Below are positions 60,243 through 64,000 of a DNA stretch of 64,000 nucleotides, in pieces; position 1 is the stretch's first letter, and each line of letters begins with the position of its first letter. The stretch is from Minicystis rosea (GTDB lineage Bacteria > Myxococcota_A > Polyangia > Polyangiales > Polyangiaceae): contig CP016211.1 of the NCBI GenBank assembly GCA_001931535.1, forward strand, positions 12,632,377 through 12,696,376, read 5' to 3'. The position numbers and the translations under genes are program-made. The notes beneath the pieces are model-generated. The model saw only the letters and a program-made list of their open reading frames with translations. It was not told the DNA's origin and did no database searches.

Positions 60243-61226
60243 ATGATGGAGCCGAACCGCACCGGATACCGTATCTTCTCGCTCGCAACCTGCTTGTTCG
60301 CCGCTGCGTGCGGCGGCTCGGTCGAGGAGACCGGCATGGGCGGCGGCGGAGCATCGAGCAGCAGCACCTCCACGAGCGCGAGCACGTCGAGCTCGGGTGG
60401 AGCCTCGAGCGCTTCGTCGAGCAGCGCTTCGTCGTCGAGCGGGAGCACGTCCTCGGGCGGCTGTGATCTCACGGCCGACACCACGCCCACGGATGTCGCC
60501 AACGCCGCGGGCTGTCACGTGCTGAGCCGCGACGCGAGCGCCTGTGCGGATGCGCGCAAGGCCCAAGGGATCTCGGGCTTCTGGCTGAACTTCTCGTGCC
60601 GCGTATCGCTCTCTTCGGCGAGCGGCGTCGTCAAGGCGGCGGCCGACGGGCAGCCCGACTACGAGACCAACTACTATCCCACGACCAACGCCTGCCACGA
60701 GGATTATCCGGGCGGGGTCCAGAATCCGAACCTCATTTATCCGAAGAACTACGTCATTCAATTCCCGCTCTCGAGCGACATGACGCCGTCGCCGATGATG
60801 GGTGTGGCCGTCGTCGGTCTGGCCGTCAACGGCGTTCCCATCTTCGGGGCCTTCGCCGCGCCCGGCGACGACATCTACAAGGAGGCGATGACCTTCGATC
60901 GCTGCGGCGGCCACCCGCAGATGCAGGGGGCATATCACTACCACTCCGAGCCTTATTCGATCTCCAACGACGACAATCACTTCATCGGCGTGATGCGCGA
61001 CGGCTATGCCATCTACGGGCGCAAGGACCCGGATGGCAGCTACCCGACGCTGGATGCCTATGGCGGTCACACGGGCAAGACGCTCGATAGCCCGGACGTC
61101 GCCGTCTACCATTATCACGTCAACGAGCAGACCAGCACGAACGCGGGGACGGCGGGGCAGAAGCAATGGTTCATCACCAAGGGCGGCTTCCGCGGCACGC
61201 CGGCCCCGTGCGGCTCCTGCAATTGA
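60243..61226 (+). CDS. YHYH-domain lipoprotein
   Basis: 327 residues. Lipoprotein signal (FSLATCLFAAACG), then a long Ser/Thr/Gly linker (about 35-75), then a YHYH domain: GAYHYHSEPYS and AVYHYHVNEQT, with MTFDRCGGHPQMQ and HFIGVMRDGYAIYGRKDPDG. The repeated YHYH motif is typical of a copper- or other metal-binding exported family. Cys residues (RVSLSS..., CHEDYPGG, PCGSCN) are likely disulfides. I prefer ATG 60243 to 60237 because AGGG is 8 bases upstream of it. Confidence 0.85.
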   Translation: MMEPNRTGYRIFSLATCLFAAACGGSVEETGMGGGGASSSSTSTSASTSSSGGASSASSSSASSSSGSTSSGGCDLTADTTPTDVANAAGCHVLSRDASACADARKAQGISGFWLNFSCRVSLSSASGVVKAAADGQPDYETNYYPTTNACHEDYPGGVQNPNLIYPKNYVIQFPLSSDMTPSPMMGVAVVGLAVNGVPIFGAFAAPGDDIYKEAMTFDRCGGHPQMQGAYHYHSEPYSISNDDNHFIGVMRDGYAIYGRKDPDGSYPTLDAYGGHTGKTLDSPDVAVYHYHVNEQTSTNAGTAGQKQWFITKGGFRGTPAPCGSCN

Positions 61227-61356
61227 CGGGCGCGATGGTGAGCGCGATCGCCGCCGGCGGCCGAGAGCTGCGCGATTTCGGCGAGATGGCCGATCGCGGG
61301 CGCCGCTTGCGGCGATCTCCGCACACCCCGCGCGGCGGACGCGGTAGCTTGGAGGG

Positions 61357-62697
<1,341 letters not shown>

Positions 62698-62872
62698 TGG
62701 GGAAGGCGTGTAGCGTGATGAGGTGACCCCAAAGGCACCATGGGTGAAGACCATGGTGCTTTCTGGTGTGCGCTCGATAGGTCCGCTCGCTGGCGCTCGC
62801 GGCTACCGTTGCGGGGGTGTCAGGCCCGAACGTGGAGGCAAAGGGCGAGAGCTTTTTCTGGGCCTCGATGGC

Positions 62873-63769
62873 TCAATAGAAGCCGATGTCGTCGACCCAG
62901 AAGTCGAAGGGGACGGCGCCGGATTGGAATTGGATGGAGAGGACTTGCATCGGATTCCAATCCTCCTGGGTGCCCCAGCCCTCTTGGGTGAGTGAGGTGA
63001 AGGGGATGGTGATTTGCACCCAATCGCTCGTGAGGGGCACGATGGCGCCGTGGCTGTCGCCGCAGACGGCGGTACAGAGGCCGCCTTCGGCGAAGGCGAC
63101 GGTGGCGCTGGTGAGCGCTTTGAAACGGATGGTGCCCGGCTCGCCCTTGGCCCAGAAGGCGACACCCTTGAAGGCCGAGACGTCATAAGCGCTCTTCGTC
63201 GTGCCGGTGTTGTGGAGATCGAAGCCCATGCCCGCGCCCCACGTCGTGAATCCCATACCGTGCGTGCGCGCGGCCTTGGTGCTGGTGCCGTGACCGCCGG
63301 GGATGAGCTCGGGCGCGAACATGCCCCCTGCGAGCGGCGTCTGCATACCGCTCGTGGTGCCGTCGTTGTACGTGTACCAAGAGCCGATGCGGCCGCCTTG
63401 AGAGAGGATCGAGCCCGTCCCAGCCTCCATGTTGTCGATCACGTCGCCGGGCGCGATCACGATGCCGCTGCTGCTCGACGACGAGCTCGATGAAGCGCTG
63501 GTCGATGAAGACGTCGACGAGGAGGTGCTCGTCGAAGAGGTGGTGCTCGTCGACGAAGTCGCGCCGCCCGTTCCACCGCTCGAGGAGGATGTCGCCGGCG
63601 CGCCGCCCGTGCTGCTCACCGACGTGGAGCTGCTCGTGCCGCCGGCGCCGCCCGTGAGATCGCCGAACGTGTAATCGGGGAACAAACACCCCGGTTGCGC
63701 GAGGCCGATGCCGGCGGCGACGCTCACGAAGATCAGACACAGCCGCGGTGCCCGCTCGGGAAACTCCAT
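62873..63769 (-). CDS. Lipoprotein with Ser-rich linker and carbohydrate-binding-like domain
   Basis: 298 residues. Signal with a lipobox-like Gln-Pro-Gly-Cys (AGIGLAQPGC). Residues about 45-105 are a Ser/Thr/Gly linker. The C-terminal about 180 residues, including GVAFWAKGEPGTIRFKALTS, DWVQITIPFTSLTQEGWG and FDFWVDDIGFY, match a beta-sandwich fold seen in carbohydrate-binding and CIA30-like domains. Likely displays a sugar-binding domain outside the cell. Ends beside a weak start region; the preceding activator is convergent. Confidence 0.75.
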   Translation of the reverse strand: MEFPERAPRLCLIFVSVAAGIGLAQPGCLFPDYTFGDLTGGAGGTSSSTSVSSTGGAPATSSSSGGTGGATSSTSTTSSTSTSSSTSSSTSASSSSSSSSSGIVIAPGDVIDNMEAGTGSILSQGGRIGSWYTYNDGTTSGMQTPLAGGMFAPELIPGGHGTSTKAARTHGMGFTTWGAGMGFDLHNTGTTKSAYDVSAFKGVAFWAKGEPGTIRFKALTSATVAFAEGGLCTAVCGDSHGAIVPLTSDWVQITIPFTSLTQEGWGTQEDWNPMQVLSIQFQSGAVPFDFWVDDIGFY

Positions 63770-63809
63770 GGCGGAACCCTCCTCCCCACCTTCACGATGT
63801 GTTGCAATT

Positions 63810-63831
63810 CATGTCATACTAGTGCGACATG
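63810..63831. promoter_or_regulatory. Inverted repeat near window end
   Basis: CATGTC (63810-63815) and GACATG (63826-63831) with a 10-base spacer. It lies 38 bases upstream of the lipoprotein start and 106 bases before the ATG at 63938, so it could serve as an operator for either. Confidence 0.35.
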
Positions 63832-63937
63832 AAAATCGGAAGCAGCAAGAGAGGCAGTCTTCGCGTGCCGCGGTACGTCGGCGCAAAGCGTCATATGCCG
63901 TCCTGCGGCGTGATTCCGTGAAAGGTAGGTAGCAGCC

Positions 63938-64000
63938 ATGTCGTCACCCGATCCCGACTTCGTCCCGGTCCGAGCGCCGCGCTTCACGTGCGGCCTCGTG
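63938..64000 (+). CDS. Start of an unidentified gene, 3'-partial
   Basis: ATG at 63938 opens a frame running to the window end (begins MSSPDPDFVPVRAPRF). An AAAGGTAGG lies just upstream, at reasonable spacing. Too short to assign. Confidence 0.4.
   Translation, partial: MSSPDPDFVPVRAPRFTCGLV

Noticed and set aside
63829..63921. A 30-codon frame beginning MKIGSSKRGSLR
   Set aside because: Very short, no ribosome site, and no family; may be leader sequence of the next gene.

Overview
The window looks like chromosomal DNA of a high-GC predatory or gliding deltaproteobacterium, most likely a myxobacterium of the Polyangiales type. The reasons are very high GC with strong third-position bias, a Frz-like chemosensory operon, a Ser/Thr kinase fused to an RDD membrane domain, FHA-linked sigma-54 regulators, many lipoproteins with Ser-rich linkers, a myxo-type C-terminal sorting tail on a secreted protease, and a protein with the leucine-threonine-alanine-asparagine repeats common in this group. 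This is inference from gene content; there is no rRNA in the window.

Layout. 1-6.2 kb: a frameshifted P-type cation ATPase running off the left edge, then a CheB-CheR-PAS-histidine kinase fusion translationally coupled to a response regulator. 6.2-15 kb: a 1704-residue TPR protein with an embedded C39-like papain-fold domain, and a reverse-strand polysaccharide operon (methyltransferase, flippase, glycosyltransferase). 15-19 kb: small cytosolic and envelope lipoproteins. 19.2-21.2 kb: pyrG (CTP synthase) with its own promoter, followed by an 81-nt nested hairpin. 21.6-29.9 kb: a seven-gene chemosensory operon in which every junction is a 4-nt (or slightly longer) stop/start overlap: cheW, cheR-TPR, cheW, CHASE3-type MCP, cheA-REC, cheB, REC-histidine kinase. 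30-37 kb: lipoproteins, kinase-RDD, acyl-CoA desaturase, CBS protein, lipid kinase, a Pro-rich repeat protein, a HEAT lipoprotein and tRNA-Ala(CGC). 37.9-43 kb: a secreted heparinase-like protein carrying six BACON modules, and the repeat lipoprotein. 43-49.2 kb: TetR, a kinase remnant, a CDF transporter, a quinone oxidoreductase and a Bcr/CflA exporter (the two transporters frameshifted).

The accessory region is 49.4-57.0 kb. Here GC drops and every gene except a divergent RNase HII is on the minus strand. Four hairpins with inverted 7-nt core boxes lie immediately 3' of gene stops at 51,328-51,403, 52,994-53,076, 54,526-54,606 and 55,988-56,042. They have the architecture of integron attC sites (canonical GTTAGGC or GTTGGGC boxes in three of four, a paired L region, an unpaired spacer, an extrahelical base). 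I read the region as an integron gene-cassette array with no integrase in view. The cassettes carry a SIR2-like NADase candidate, a P-loop (STAND/AAA-like) ATPase, an HNH nuclease paired with a small basic protein, a zinc-ribbon/unknown pair and a membrane coiled-coil protein. Several of these are typical phage-defence parts. A truncated gene at 49,152-49,405 may mark the left junction.

57-64 kb: return to host-like DNA with a ChaN/EreA-like protein behind a G-poor tract, secreted proteins, a trypsin-like lipoprotein divergent from a YHYH-domain lipoprotein across a perfect 16-bp AT palindrome, an FHA-sigma-54 activator and a carbohydrate-binding-like lipoprotein.

Four apparent single-base losses in G runs (P-type ATPase, CDF, and twice in Bcr/CflA) suggest homopolymer errors in the assembly rather than true gene decay.
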